Of a stretch of DNA of 64,000 nt, positions 1-12,225 are shown piece by piece; within the stretch, counting starts at the first letter, position 1; every line of letters begins with the position of its first letter. A program made the position numbers and the translations under genes. Source of the stretch: Cymodocea nodosa (lineage: Eukaryota > Streptophyta > Magnoliopsida > Alismatales > Cymodoceaceae); contig CM072342.1 in assembly GCA_036874045.1 (NCBI GenBank), positions 9,077,501 to 9,141,500 of the forward strand. The letters are read 5' to 3'. Below the pieces are notes generated by a model. The model saw only the letters and a list, made by a program, of their open reading frames with translations. It searched no databases and was not told the origin of the DNA.

Positions 1-1244
1 GATCATCTATATCACAAGAGGAGGGGTGAATTGTATCTTTAGTAATTAAACTAGCAGATAAAATAAGAGCACAAAACACTCGTAAATGAAATTCTATTCT
101 TTTATTTTAAGACAGAATTTACAATATCTTTTCGGCTCAATTCCCTTCTTGACGGTTTTGATACAAAAATGTTCGATATACAATTCAAATAGGAAAACAA
201 AGCTCTTATTCAAAACTAATTTTGAATTGTATAAAACCTGATCTTTATGCATACAGTTTCTTTCTTTCTCTTTGCTCAGCTTCTATATCTCTTCTTCTCC
301 AGTTGTCGAATTTCCAGACTTCTTATGTTTGCAGCTCCTTTTCAAAAATTGCTTGGAATTTTGAACTTCTTCTAATGTTGGAGAACTTTTCAGAATATGA
401 ATATTCAAACTTAACTTTTCAGTTAGGGATCTGAATTGAATATTCAGACTTGATTTTCGAGATTGGGATCCTCTATTGTAATGTAGCTCATACTCTCTAT
501 TAGTAGTCGAACTCTGTTGTCTTTCACATTCAGCATGTTCATCCACTTGATCCACAATCCATAATCCACGTACTAATTTTCTCTTTAATCCAAATTACTT
601 TCTATTTTAATTTCCACTTTCTCCACTAACAATTTGAATTTCCACAATCTCCACTTCGTAGATTCACCGAAACTTTATCTTCCTAGAGACTTGTAGAATA
701 TCTTCTAATTCTTCGATTTAGTCAAACATTTATCCTTTAAGTCCTGTAAAAAAACTTGAACACTTATCCTTTAACTCTTCAAGTTTTTGCACCTGCAAAA
801 CACATGACTAAACAAAGAAACTTATCTGTTCGTTAGTCCTTTTATAAAACTCAAACAGTTATCTATCCATGCGTATAAAAACTCAAATAGTTATCTAAAT
901 ATTCGATTTCTCATTACCAAACGCACATAGAAAACATGTGACAACTTAAAACATTAAAAACACACGTGTAGATAATCTTAACTATACGAGTTTTTAACAT
1001 AAAGTATTCGACAAAAACAAGACGTTAACTATCCGAAAGTTTAACTATCCGAAACGTTAACTATTCGAAAGTTTAACTTTTGCAAATCTATCTCTTCGAA
1101 AATCTTTAATTTATCTGACATAAAAATGAAACTTTCCGATAATCTATTAACTATTATACTTAAAGAAATATACTTAGAGAATATTATGTAGACTTATTTA
1201 AATACGATAATAAAGCATATATCATCAAAATTAAATACCTAACA
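1..1244 (-). mobile_element. Copia (Sirevirus-type) LTR, cut by the window edge
   Basis: Read on the minus strand the LTR opens at 1,244 with TGTTAGGTATTTAATTTTGA, which resembles the start of the LTR of element B at 13,707. It runs to the signature ACAATTCACCCC / CTCTTGTG near base 10-35, which ends the other copia LTRs here. Only a few terminal bases should lie outside the window. Its U3 part (about 780-1,120) holds CACGTG and several copies of the TAACTNNNCG motif. It joins the post-pol ORF of element A directly with no polypurine tract, so it is either the 3' LTR of A after a deletion or the 5' LTR of another element inserted into A. Confidence 0.75.
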
Positions 1245-2971
1245 GATGGCCTGGTTGTTGTGGAAGTAGAGTCAACAAGCCTTGATATTCAAACATTTCT
1301 CGTATATGTGCCATCCCTTCAAACTTAACTAGTCTTGAGTATAAAACTGTAAAAGTTCTATGTCTGAAATTTTTCATAACAGGAACTATTTCTGAACCAT
1401 AATAATGTATTTTCATCGAAACTCTGTTCAGTATTAGGTATTTTCCTATCATGATGTTCTAATCTGGGACTGGTTTCAATATTACCAGTAGTGTCTATAT
1501 TTTTAGAGCTTTCAGAATTGGTGGAATTTCTATCAAAGCTGGTATAAATGTCTAAAATATCTATTATTGTCATATCAATAATCTGCTGAAATTCTTCTAT
1601 TTGATCTTCTTGAAACATATTAGTAGCAACAGTCTCTATATTAGTCTGTCTATCAGCAACATTTATGTCTATGATTGATCTATACAACAACTATCTTTGT
1701 AGAAAAGAATGTTCTACAATAGATTCATTCTGTATTTCTGAAATTTCTATACTTGAGACATTGGCAGTGTGATATTCAATCTGTAACTGTGTATGTTGTT
1801 GATTATATACATTTATCAACAAGTATATTATATACTGTAACATACATAACCATATGTATAAACTATAGTATAAGCAACTATACCAAAAATCAAAAGTTTC
1901 TATCCGAGATATAGTTAGAGGAAGAATATCTATACATTCCTCTTCAAATGAAATATCTTCAACATTCATAGACTCAGTGTCTATATCATCAAAAATATCA
2001 TCAAAATTGATATCATCTGTATATGTATCATCAAAATTTCCTACATGTTCTCTTTCCGTAGGAAAAGAATGTGTGCTTGCAGCATGATGTCAAAAACTAT
2101 CCATTGTATTAAAAGATACATTATGCACTAATGTGACATAATACCTTAGAGTGTATGCGTGTAATCCAATATTTGTCACATCTGCTAGGATTCCTAACAC
2201 AAACGTCTATCTAGCTTCTGCAATGGAACATAGTTTTCCATTTTTCAATGATTCTTCTTTTTGCTACAATATTCCTTGTACACCTGTAGTTAGTCCAAAA
2301 TATTCTAATGTCTTTTTCTTTTTCTGACTATATGTCTGTAATGTTTCTAGTTGTTCAGGAGGTTCTAAAATTTTCTTAATTTCTCTTGTTAAAGGCACCT
2401 GTGGTCATGATGGTCCTTCACCATGATGCCTAGGTGGTAATAATGGAATATAGAGTTTTAAGCTCTCAACCTTTACCATTTTTAATTGATAAACTTTTTG
2501 TCCTTCACTTCGAAGACCCATTTTCCTAACGGTAGTTTTCTGTTCATTTATATACTATTGAATGTCATCTAAAATAGCTAGGGGAAAATAATGTTGGGAA
2601 TACAAAGATTCTAATTCCCTATTTGCATTTTCTATCATTGGTCCCCATTTCTTTCCATAGTAAGTGATAGACTGTACCGATTTTTCAGGTACATGTCCAA
2701 AACTTGTAACAACCATAGGGTTAGGTTGTAAAGTTCGTTTCCATAGTTGTAATGTGGAAAGTTCAGTCTGTTTTAGTCTAAACTATGTTTCAGCATAATT
2801 GCAAATAAACTTCCAATAGAAATTTTTCTCGTCTTGAACATCTTTTCTAATTTCATGTAGTATTTCATTTGTAAAAGTGTACCTTGAGTAGATGTCGTTG
2901 ATTTCACTTTGCATTTTCTAAAGTTCCAGCTCTCTTTTCTGCACTTTTGTCATTCTACCACGTCCTAACAT
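1245..2971 (-). pseudogene. Post-pol additional ORF (envelope-like position) of element A, broken
   Basis: Frames on the minus strand start at an ATG at 2,971 reading MLGRGR, then a lysine-rich stretch, a long acidic low-complexity middle (1,500-2,050) and, just before the LTR, the motif IREMFEYQGLLTLLPQQPGH. The same order (GRGR start, acidic middle, FQGL motif) is seen in the ORF after pol of element B and in fragment D, so the three are homologous. Sireviruses are known for an extra ORF in this place; the C-terminal motif also recalls the domain Pfam calls putative plant transposon protein (from memory, not searched). Several stops and frameshifts and loss of the C-terminal half make it non-functional. 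Confidence 0.6.
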
Positions 2972-3600
2972 TGTCGATTAATCTTCGCTGTGCACTATAG
3001 AACTTAGTAGAAGTAAAAATTGTGAAACTAGGGTTTTACCAAGGTAGAAACACGAAAGGTTGTTAGTAAAACATTTATAACTCTTCGAGTTTATAAATGG
3101 ATAAATGGATTCAATCATTGAAATCATAAATATAAGATCCATTATTGATAAATAGCTCAAGTGCTTACAATAACTGTACAAATTTTACAACCGACAAAAG
3201 CAGAATACTTAGTGTAACTATTCGTGTAAAGAAAATAACTTCGGGCTAAGTGAAAAGTGAAAAAACTCGAAGACTTATGATAACTATACGAGTTTTGTGA
3301 GTAGTAAAGCACATAACTATACGACAAACGAGAATAGTTACTATCAGAGATTAAGTCTTTCAGAAAAAGATAAGAATATTAAGTTAACTATTCAAGTTTC
3401 TCAAATGGATAGGTGTGAAAGTCAAAGAGTTAAACATAATTGTTCGAGTTTCAACTGAGACATTATAAAGCAATGAAATTCAACACGTGCATAATTCTAA
3501 CTTAAGGTGTTCAGATATTTTTAGATACTTATAAACCTAACTATCCGATGCTCAAATGCATTTCAAAGAGTTACCAGATAACTTACCAAACATTCACTTA
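2972..3600 (-). promoter_or_regulatory. Probable internal promoter of the element A post-pol ORF
   Basis: Upstream of the ATG at 2,971 on the minus strand lies a TATA-like TTTATAAAC (around 3,090-3,105), preceded by a cluster of the degenerate motif CGNNNAGTTA / TAACTNNNCG between about 3,200 and 3,560 and CACGTG-type sites near 3,490 and 3,620. Element B shows the same arrangement before its own post-pol ORF. Promoter function is inferred. Confidence 0.4.
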
Positions 3601-4939
3601 AGATATGCATTTAGGCTTCGGCACGTGTACTTCAGGAAATAATAAAATATTCTATTGACCGTTTAAAAACATAATTATCCGATATATATAATATAGTCTT
3701 CCAAAATCACAGAAAATTTGGATACTTAAGAATTAAAAAGCCTGTATTTCACCGATAGTTCAGAAATGTACTGAATTAATGTTAATTTCTTGAAATTATG
3801 TAGATTCTTTTATGAAAACATATAATAGTTCATAAAAGTTGAATTATTATATGAGAAATTGCTCCCCTTACATAAATGTAGTCTAAAGAATCTATGGTGT
3901 ACTTAAACTGGGTTGCCAAGCCCTAAATAGATTTGACTTTAAAAGGTCAAATAACTTACTTAAGTTGGTTTGCTAAGCCTTAAATAGATTTGAGTCTCTC
4001 TATTTTTTTTTTTTTAATATGAATTAAATACATAAATAAGTAGTAGATTTAACAATTTAGACTTTTTGGCTTTTATCTTATTTAGTTTACAAAAGATAAT
4101 TCATAGAGATGTACTTTTAGGAACTTAAAAGAATTCAATAATGAGTACACGAACTTAAGAAAATAAATATCGTACATTATGTGTAAAAAATAGATAATAA
4201 CAAGGAAAAAATAACAAAGATTATATGCATAGATTATGGCAGGATTGTTATAACACTTGGAAAATAAATTAAGCTTGAGTACATTGCCCCTTTTTTTTTA
4301 TTATATTCATATATATATATATATATTATGTATTAACTCCCACAATATCATCTTTTTACGTGATCACAATCTCTTGCTTAAGGGAAAGATAACTAGTTAC
4401 TCAATGACAAGTGGAAACAGGTAAATTTTTTTTTTTTTTTAATATAATCTGAATTACTTGCAAAATGAGTTTTTAGTCAGCACATCCCAAACCAGTTGGT
4501 TTAAGTGACTAGGGTTTAAGATCCCCAAATGGACTTAATTACTCAAGTAATTGCAGACAAAAAAAGAAATAAAACATGACAGTAAATTAAATTAGAGGCA
4601 ACCACAAGACTTAATTTTTCTAACAGAATGCTAATAACTTTCCTTTAATAAAAAGTACATACTTTCTATGTATTTTTCTATTAAAATCTCTGTAATAGCA
4701 TATACATAGGTAACAAAAATACAGTTGGCACTCACATTGAATCAATTTAACTTTCCTTAAGTAATCTTTTCTGAATTTTTCTTAAATAAATTGACTTCAA
4801 TAAAAATCAAAATTTCATAAATTCTTAACTACTAGAAAACTGTAATTTGAAAATAGATATATATATTTTTTTTAATAATAAAGACATTAAATTCTAAAGC
4901 TACCTTTTTAACAAACCAAAATGCAATAAACAAGACAAT
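3601..4939. other. Non-coding 3' region between pol and the extra ORF of element A
   Basis: No ORF is supportable. On the minus strand around 4,450-4,560 short blocks (TTACTTGAG, a CCTAGTCACTTAAACC stretch, GCTGACTAAAAACTCATT) line up in order with the conserved non-coding module that follows pol in elements B and C, but much diverged. Poly-T runs and an (AT)n tract lie at 4,290-4,440. Confidence 0.45.
4309..4326. repeat. (AT)n microsatellite
   Basis: An uninterrupted AT dinucleotide run of about nine units inside the non-coding 3' region of element A. Confidence 0.85.
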
Positions 4940-7566
4940 TTAAACATCAGATAACCTACAAATACCAAGTTCTAATCGTAATTTTGAAAAGGTATTTTCA
5001 TCTAAGGGTTTTGTAAATAGATTTGCTAATTATTTTGTGGTAGGAACAAAATTTAATACTATTTTTCTTTTTATAACATTATCCCTTAGAAAATGATGTT
5101 GAACTTCTATATGTTTTGCTCATGAATGTAAGACAGGATTTTTAAACAAACTTATTGTAGAACTACTATCACAAAAAATCTTAGTTGGTTCATAGTCTAA
5201 ATTAAAATCTTTTAAAGTTTGTCTAATCCACAAGATTTGAGCACAGCAAAGTGCAGCAGCTATATATTCAACTTCAGTTGTAGATAATGCTACACAATTT
5301 TGTTTTTTGCTAAACCATGACACTAAAGAATTTCCTAATAATTGACAAGTGCCACTAGTGCTTTTTCTTTCAAACTTACATCCTACGAAATCAGCATCAC
5401 TATAACCTACTAAATTTAAAGAAATGTGTTTAAAGTAAAACAGTCCAAAATTGATGGTTCCTAATAGATATTTAAAAATTCATTTAACAGCAAGTAGGTG
5501 TGATTCCTTAGGATTAGATTGATATCTAGCACAAGTACACACACTAAACATAATATCTGGTCCGCTAGCTATTAAATAAAGTAATGAACCAATCATACTT
5601 CTATATTGTTTTACATCTATAGTTTTTCCAGAGTCATCTTTATCCAACTTGGTGATAGTACTCATTGGTGTATTCTTTGTTTTAGTGTTGTCTAAACCAA
5701 ACCTCTTTAATAAATCTTGAGTATATTTTTCTTGTGAAATAAAAGTACCTTGATCTAATTGCTTAACTTGTAAGCCTAGAAAAAATGATAGTTCACCCAT
5801 CATACTCATTTCAAATTGATTAGTCATGTCTTTCGAAAATGACTCAACTTATCATTTGTTGCTCCAAATATGATGTCATCTACATAGATTTGAACTACCA
5901 ATATATCTTTTTCGATCTTCTTGATAAAAATAATGTGAACTGCCTTTCCCATAGAAAACCCTTTTTCCATAAGAAATTTAGATAATCTCTTGTACTAAGA
6001 CCTAAGGGCTTGTTTAAGGCCATATAGTACCTTCTTGAGCTTATAAACATACTCAGGATGTTTTGAATCTTCAAAACCTAGAGGTTGTTTTACATACACT
6101 TCTTCTTTTATATATCCATTTAAAAAAGTAGTCTAAACATCCATTTGATATAATTTGAAATCCATATAACAAGCATATGCTAACAAAATTCGTATTTATT
6201 CTAGTCTAGCAATAGGAGCAAATGTTTCATCATAGTCAATTCCTTCCTCTTGCTTGTAACCTTGAGCAACTAATCTAGCTTTATTTTTAACTATATGTCC
6301 ATCTTGATCAACTTTATTTCTAAATACCCACCTTGTTCCTATTATGGACTGATTTTCAGGTGGTGGAACTAGATCCCATACCTCATTTCTTATAAATTGA
6401 TTTAGCTCATCTTGCATAGCTAAATACCAAAATTCATCTTCTAAGGCATCTTCAATTTTCTTAGGTTCTAGTAAAGAAACAAATGAATAAGCACCACAAA
6501 TGTTGACTACTAATGACCTAGTCCTAACTCCTTAATTAGGATCGCCTATTATCTAATCGATAGGATGAGATGAAGCAAAACGCCAATTTCTATGTTGTTC
6601 CATATTTTCTATTGGTATGACATTATTTTCTTCTAAATTTTCATCATTTAAGTTTATATTTCTTATTCCATCAGATAATCTCTCAATTTCTCTGTCAACA
6701 TCATTTGATACCATTTCTGGGAGAATTTCTGAATCAAAGTTTTCAACATGTTTAACATCTAAATGAGAATTTTCATGAAATTTTACATGTAGGGTTTCCT
6801 CAATGGTTTTGTTGATTTATTATAAACTCTATATGCCTTACTTCTAATGGAATAACCAACAAAAATACCCTCATCTGATTTGGCTCTAAATTTGTCTCTT
6901 CATTCCTTAGTGTTTAAAATAAAATACTTACAGCCAAAGGGTTTTAAATAACTTATTTTGGGAACCTTGTTATACCATATCTCATAAGGAGTTTTATCTA
7001 AAATTGGTCTTAGATGTACTCTATTTATAACATAGCATGTTGTATGAACTGCTTTTGCCCAGAGAAATGGGGGTAACTTATTTTCATTTAACATGGTTCT
7101 AGACATTTCCTGAAGTGATCTATTTTTACGTTCTACTATTCCATTTTGTGAAGAAGCTCTTGGAAATGAGTACCTATGATCTATGCCTAATTCTTCATAA
7201 AAGGTGTCCATTTGATCATTATCAAATTCTGTACCATAATCACTCCTAAGTTTTTCAATTTTAACATTTTGCTCATTCTGAACTTTATTATAAAATATAT
7301 TAAATATTTCAAAAACTTCAGTTTTATTAGCTAGAAAATAGACCCAAGTAAATCTAGAATAGTCATCAACTAGTACAAAAGCATAATGTTTACCTCCTAG
7401 ACTAGTTGTCCTAGTAGGTCCAAATAAATCCATATGCACTAGTTCTAATACTCTTTTGCTTGTTATTTCATTTAAACTTTTAAAGGATGTTTTATGTAAT
7501 TTACCTAGTTGACATGCATCACACATAAACTCTTTCAAGTACTTAATACTAGGATAGTTTTGATCC
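4940..7566 (-). pseudogene. Copia pol of element A (integrase core, RT, RNase H), 5'-truncated
   Basis: Minus-strand frames give, in order, the CDACQLGKLHK zinc-finger end of the GAG-pre-integrase, the integrase core (HMDLFGP, LRSDYGTEFDN, NGIVERKNRS, supplying the D, D and E), the RT start ([21 protein letters not shown]), the RT thumb and the RNase H (SWFSKKQN, TEVEYIAAALC, KHIEV, LFTKPLD), ending at a stop at 4,940-4,942. Gag and protease are gone: at 7,566 the sequence switches into the LTR of element K. At least four stops and frameshifts break the frame, for example the stop after VLHS at 5,120. In the family this polyprotein reverse-transcribes and integrates the element; this copy cannot. 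Confidence 0.9.
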
Positions 7567-8813
7567 ATGTACTTCAATAAACACTAGCTTGTGAGTAACA
7601 GAGTTGAGTGCGTGATGAGCTTCTGAAATTTAGTCTGTAAACGTTGAAGAAGATTTGATCTCTAAAGCTTTTCTTCTGTTAAGCTTGGTGTAAGTATGTG
7701 TATGAGCAAAAGCTTTGTAATTCCGTTGTCTGTATCTTGTATATATACAGAACATGTGTAACGATCATATTTTTCTTCCAACGGATGTATTCTACTGTAC
7801 TTGATTAGACTTCAGTCCCAAATACGGTAAGTTACCGTTTAGAAAGATATTTCAAGATATCCTTCCGATTTTCTTAACCTTTCGGATAGTTAGTTGTGTA
7901 AGTTTCCGAAGAATGTTTGTAACTCATCGAAAGATCACTTAAGTCTTTCTACCATGTAGGATTCCAGATCATATAATGCGAGCTGTCATTCAATCGGATA
8001 CTTGCAACTGTAACTTACCAAACAGTTATTTAACTATTGGATAGTTAGCTACAGTAAACCTCCGTTAACTTTTCGATTGCTTTAATTCAGTACGTGCATA
8101 AAAGACTGACTTAAGTTTCGGATGGTTATACCTGTAACTCATCGAAATGCTTCAAGATTTCGGATAGTTATTTTTCTAACTCTCTGAAAACTTATTTGAG
8201 CTTCTATCTAGATTTCTACACGTGGGAAATTCAATGACTTAACTTTCGGATAGTTAAACTGTAACTCATCGAAACTCTCTTGAAATTTCGGATAGTTATC
8301 TAACTCTTCGATTTTTCCTTTTAAGCTTTTAACTGCCATCTTCTCCATTCTGCACGTGCGTAATAAGATGACTTAAGTTCCGAAATGTTATACCTATAAC
8401 TCACCGAAAAACTTGAATAGTTATCTGACTCTCTAAAAAGAAAACTCGGATAGTTATCTAACTCTCCGAAAAGTCCTTTAAGCTTCTATTCTATATTTTT
8501 GCACGTGGTTAATTGAATGACTTAACTTTTAGATAGTTATACCTATATCTCTCTGAAAAAGTTGGATAGTTATCTTTTTAACTCTCCGAAAGTCCTTTAA
8601 GCTTTTGGATAGTTAACTCCTTAACTTTCTGATCATTCAATCCTTTCTTAACTGTCCGATTTTCTATAGCAGCACATTCTAGGATTAACTGCAACTTGTT
8701 TGCTGCTTAGAATTGTCTACCTTCTGATCATTTGTTGTGCTGACTAAACCTGAGAAATACAATTCAAAATCTCACATTGATTTTTGCATTATCAAAATCT
8801 AGAGGTCCTTTCA
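7567..8813 (-). mobile_element. 3' LTR of Sirevirus K, missing its last ~210-300 bp
   Basis: On the minus strand it starts TGAAAGGACCTCTAGATTTT at 8,813, directly after a polypurine tract. It is homologous along its whole length to 24,652-27,432 (the other LTR of K) if the 1.53-kb insert there is ignored. The terminal part of the LTR, present at 24,358-24,651, is absent: the copy ends at 7,567 against the pol of element A, with the short shared sequence AGTTTTGATC at the join. Between 7,850 and 8,640 lie more than a dozen TCGGATAGTTA / TAACTCTCCGA motifs and three CACGTG sites. Confidence 0.85.
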
Positions 8814-9166
8814 ATCTCCCCCTTTTTGATAATGGCAAAAACCTTACAATATATTACATGTATTTCTCTCCCTATATATCTATTCAAAAAAGCACATGAG
8901 GAATACAGAATAATTAAATTTAAAAACTCCCCCTATTTTTCTGAAATCACTCCCCTTGAAATTCTCCCCCTACTTTACTAAAGCTTTGCTTACTAAAATA
9001 TGATATTTCTCTCCCTTTTTTGCCGATTGTCAAAAAGAAGTGAAAAGTCAGATACTGAGTTAGTGGAGCAATTATAGCTGAGTATCAAAGTGGCTAAGTT
9101 GCTGCAAAACAGAGATGTTAGTAGAACAAGCTTCTAGTTATGAGCTTAGAGAGTAGAGATATGAAA
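8814..9166 (-). other. 3' untranslated region of K with repeated polypurine tracts
   Basis: On the minus strand this short region between pol and the 3' LTR carries AGGGGGAG-type tracts at 8,964-8,975, 8,950-8,955 (shorter), 8,927-8,940 and, touching the LTR, 8,814-8,829 (AAAAAGGGGGAGAT). Several polypurine tracts before the 3' LTR are a known hallmark of Sireviruses. The last one is the expected primer for plus-strand DNA synthesis. K has no extra ORF here, unlike A and B. Confidence 0.8.
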
Positions 9167-12100
9167 TTATAAATCATATAAAGAGCAAATCCCTAAATTT
9201 CGTCTAATATGATTAAATGCAGCTTTAGATAATGGTTTGGTGAAGATATTTGCAAGTTGTTCTTTAGTAGAGACATATTCTAAGGAAATATGACCTTTTT
9301 CAACATGGTCTCTTAAAAAGTGATGCCTAATCTCGATATGTTTTGCTATAGAGTGTAGAACTGTATTTTTGGAGAGATTTATGTCACTGCTGTTGTCATA
9401 GTAAATAATGATATTCTGAAAATTTAGCTTATAATCTATCAAAGTTTGTTGCATCTATAAGATCTGTGCACAACATAGGCCTATTGCCATATATTCAGCT
9501 TTAGTGGTGGATAGAGCTATAGAGTTTTGTTTCCTGCTGAACCAAGAAACAAGTGAATGACTAAGCAACTGACATGTCCCACTAGTGCTTTTTCGATCTG
9601 ATTTGCATCCTGCATAATCTGCATCATTGTATCTTGCTAATATCAAATGATTCTGTGAAGAATAAAATAAGCCAAAATCTTTGGTACCCTATAGATATTT
9701 AAATATACGTTTAACTGCTTTTAAGTGTGATGGTTTTGGAGAGGCTTGATATCTTGCACAAGCACAAACACTAAACATTATATCTGGTCTACTAGCTATT
9801 AGATACAGAAGTGATCTAATCATGCCTCTGTATTTCTTTTGATCTACTAGAATGCCAGAAATGTCCTTATCAAGTTTTTCATTTGAGTTCATGGGAGTAC
9901 CTGCTGCTTTGGATTTATCCATACCAAATTTTAAGAGAATCTCTTTGCAAAATTTTTCTTAATTCAGGAAAATGCCATGTTGAAGTTGATGAATTTATAA
10001 TCCTAGAAAGAATTTTAATTCTCCCATAAGACTCATCTCAAATTCATTCTTCATTAAGATTTGAAAGTCATGACATAGTTTCTCATGTGTGGCACCAAAA
10101 ATGATATCATCCACATAGATCTGAATAATCAACATATGAGAACTTTCAGATTTGATGAATAAGGTGTTGTCTGCAGTTCCTATGTTAAACTGATTCTCAA
10201 TAAGGAAACTCTTCAGTTTATCATACCATGCACGTGGTGCTTGCTTCAAACTATAGAGAGCTTTATTCAGTTTGTATACATGGTTTGGTTTTTCTTCATC
10301 TTCAAAACCTGGTGGTTGTTCTACATATATTTCTTCTTGCAGAATGCCATTAAGAAATGTACTTTTAACATCCATCTGATAAAGCTTGATTCTCATACTA
10401 CTTGCAAAGGCAAGTAACATTCTAATTGCTTCAAGTCTTGCAACAGGTGCAAAAGTTTCTTCATAGTTGATTCCTTTCTGTTGGTTGTATCCCTGAGCAA
10501 CAAGTCTAGCTTTATTTCTGATAATACTACCATTATTATCAAGTTTGTTCTTAAACACCCATTTATTACCAATAATTGATTTTTCGATGGGCCTTTCAAT
10601 CAAATTCCAGACTTTATTTTTCTTGAACTGATTTAGTTCCTCTTGCATGGCCATGATCCAGTATTCATCATTGCAGGCATCTTCAACTGTTGAAGGTTCA
10701 AGTTCAGACACAAAAGCACAATAATTACAAATATTTTGAATTTTGCTTCTTGTTTGAACACCTTGATTTATATTCCCAATAATTTGTCCAATGGGATGTT
10801 CAGACTTTGTCTTCCATGCTTTTTCTGTCACAGTAGGTGTAGGCAGTGTTGAACTATCCTTTTTCTAAGGAATTTTCTGATTTATTAATTCACTTTCACT
10901 GTCTATTTTTAGCCTCTTCAATTTTCCTACCATGTCTTCATCAAAGAATACATTCATTGACTCTTCTACTCTTCTTTCATGTTCAAAATAGACCCCGTAA
11001 GCCTTGCTTCTCGAAAGAGTATCCAACAAGTAGAGTAGGATCAGACTTTGCATCAAAATTATCCTTTTGATCCTTCGTATTAAGCACAAAACATCTTGAT
11101 CCAAAGACTTTAAAATATCCAACATTTGGTATTTTACCATACCATAGTTCAAAAGGTGTCTTATATAGGATAGGTCTAAGATGAGTTCTGTTTATAGAGT
11201 AGCATGTAGTATTTACAGCTTCAACCCATAAAGACTTTGGTAGATCAAATGCATTAAGAATTGTCCTTGCCATTTCTTGTATTGATCTATTCTTCCTTTC
11301 TACAACTCCATTCTAAGCAGGAGTTCTTGGACATGAGAATTCATGCAGTATGCCAAAAGAATTGCATAATTCTTCAAATTTAGAATTTTCAAATTCACCT
11401 CCTTGATCACTTCTGATCTTCTTCATGGTTGATTCTTTTTCATTTTAAATTCTAATACAAAGATGTTTGAATTCATCACAGGCTTCATTCTTGTGTGTTA
11501 AGAAAATAACCCAAGTGAATCTTGTATAATCATCAACTACCACTAAGGTATATTTTCTTCCTCCTAAACTGGCTGTTTGTGTAGGACCAAACAGGTCCAT
11601 ATGCAATAGATCTAATGGTTGACATGTGGCAATGTCTTCAATACTCTTGTGTGTTGATTTCTTTTGTTTTCCAGTTGTACAGTCACTACACAATTTATCT
11701 CTCTTGAATTTGAGCTTAGGCACACCTCTAGCAAGATCATGTTTGGTCAATTTTCTTATAAGTCTCATGTTTGCATGATTTAATCTTTTATGCCATAACC
11801 ATTCATCTTCATTAGAAGCAACTAAACATGCATCACTAGATATATTATCACATGGAAATTCCAAAGTATAAATTGAATTATTTTTATATCTAGTAAATTT
11901 GATTTCATGTGTATCTTGTTGTAATATAAAATAGTTTTCTGTAGTAAAGAGTATATTGTAACCTTTATCACATAATTGACCTACACTTAGCAGATACTGT
12001 TTTAAACCATTTACATGTAAGACATTTTCTATTTTTCCATTTTTAGATGCAACATTTCCTATGGCAGTAATTCTACATTTTTCATTGTTACCAAACTTAA

Positions 12101-12224
12101 CAAATCCTAAATTAATTGATTTAACAGATTCTAGAAGTCTTTTCTTACCTGTCATATGCTTTGAGCATCCACTGTCAACGATCCACTTGGACGTTTGAGC
12201 TTTCTTGTCCATGCAGTCCTGCAA
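9167..12224 (-). pseudogene. Pol of Sirevirus K (protease, integrase, RT, RNase H)
   Basis: Minus-strand frames give protease (WIVDSGCSKHMTG), GAG-pre-integrase (LWHKRLNHANMRLIRKL), integrase (HMDLFGPTQTASLGGRKY), an RT of 278 residues at 9,995-10,831 with the catalytic YVDD in QIYVDDIIFGATH, and RNase H ending LGICSLYDL with its stop at 9,167. The RT frame is the least damaged in the window. Breaks include stops near 11,316 and 11,445, frameshifts at about 11,000 and 9,990 and a stop at 9,454. K is split from its 5' LTR by the insertion of element B. Confidence 0.92.
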
Positions 12225-12225
12225 A

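Noticed and set aside
222-555. Overlapping frames on both strands near the window start
   Set aside because: Both lie in LTR U5/R sequence of element A and have no conserved motif.
7850-8640. Regularly recurring short motif resembling a CRISPR array
   Set aside because: Copies are degenerate, unevenly spaced, on both strands and lie in LTRs of a eukaryotic genome; no cas genes.
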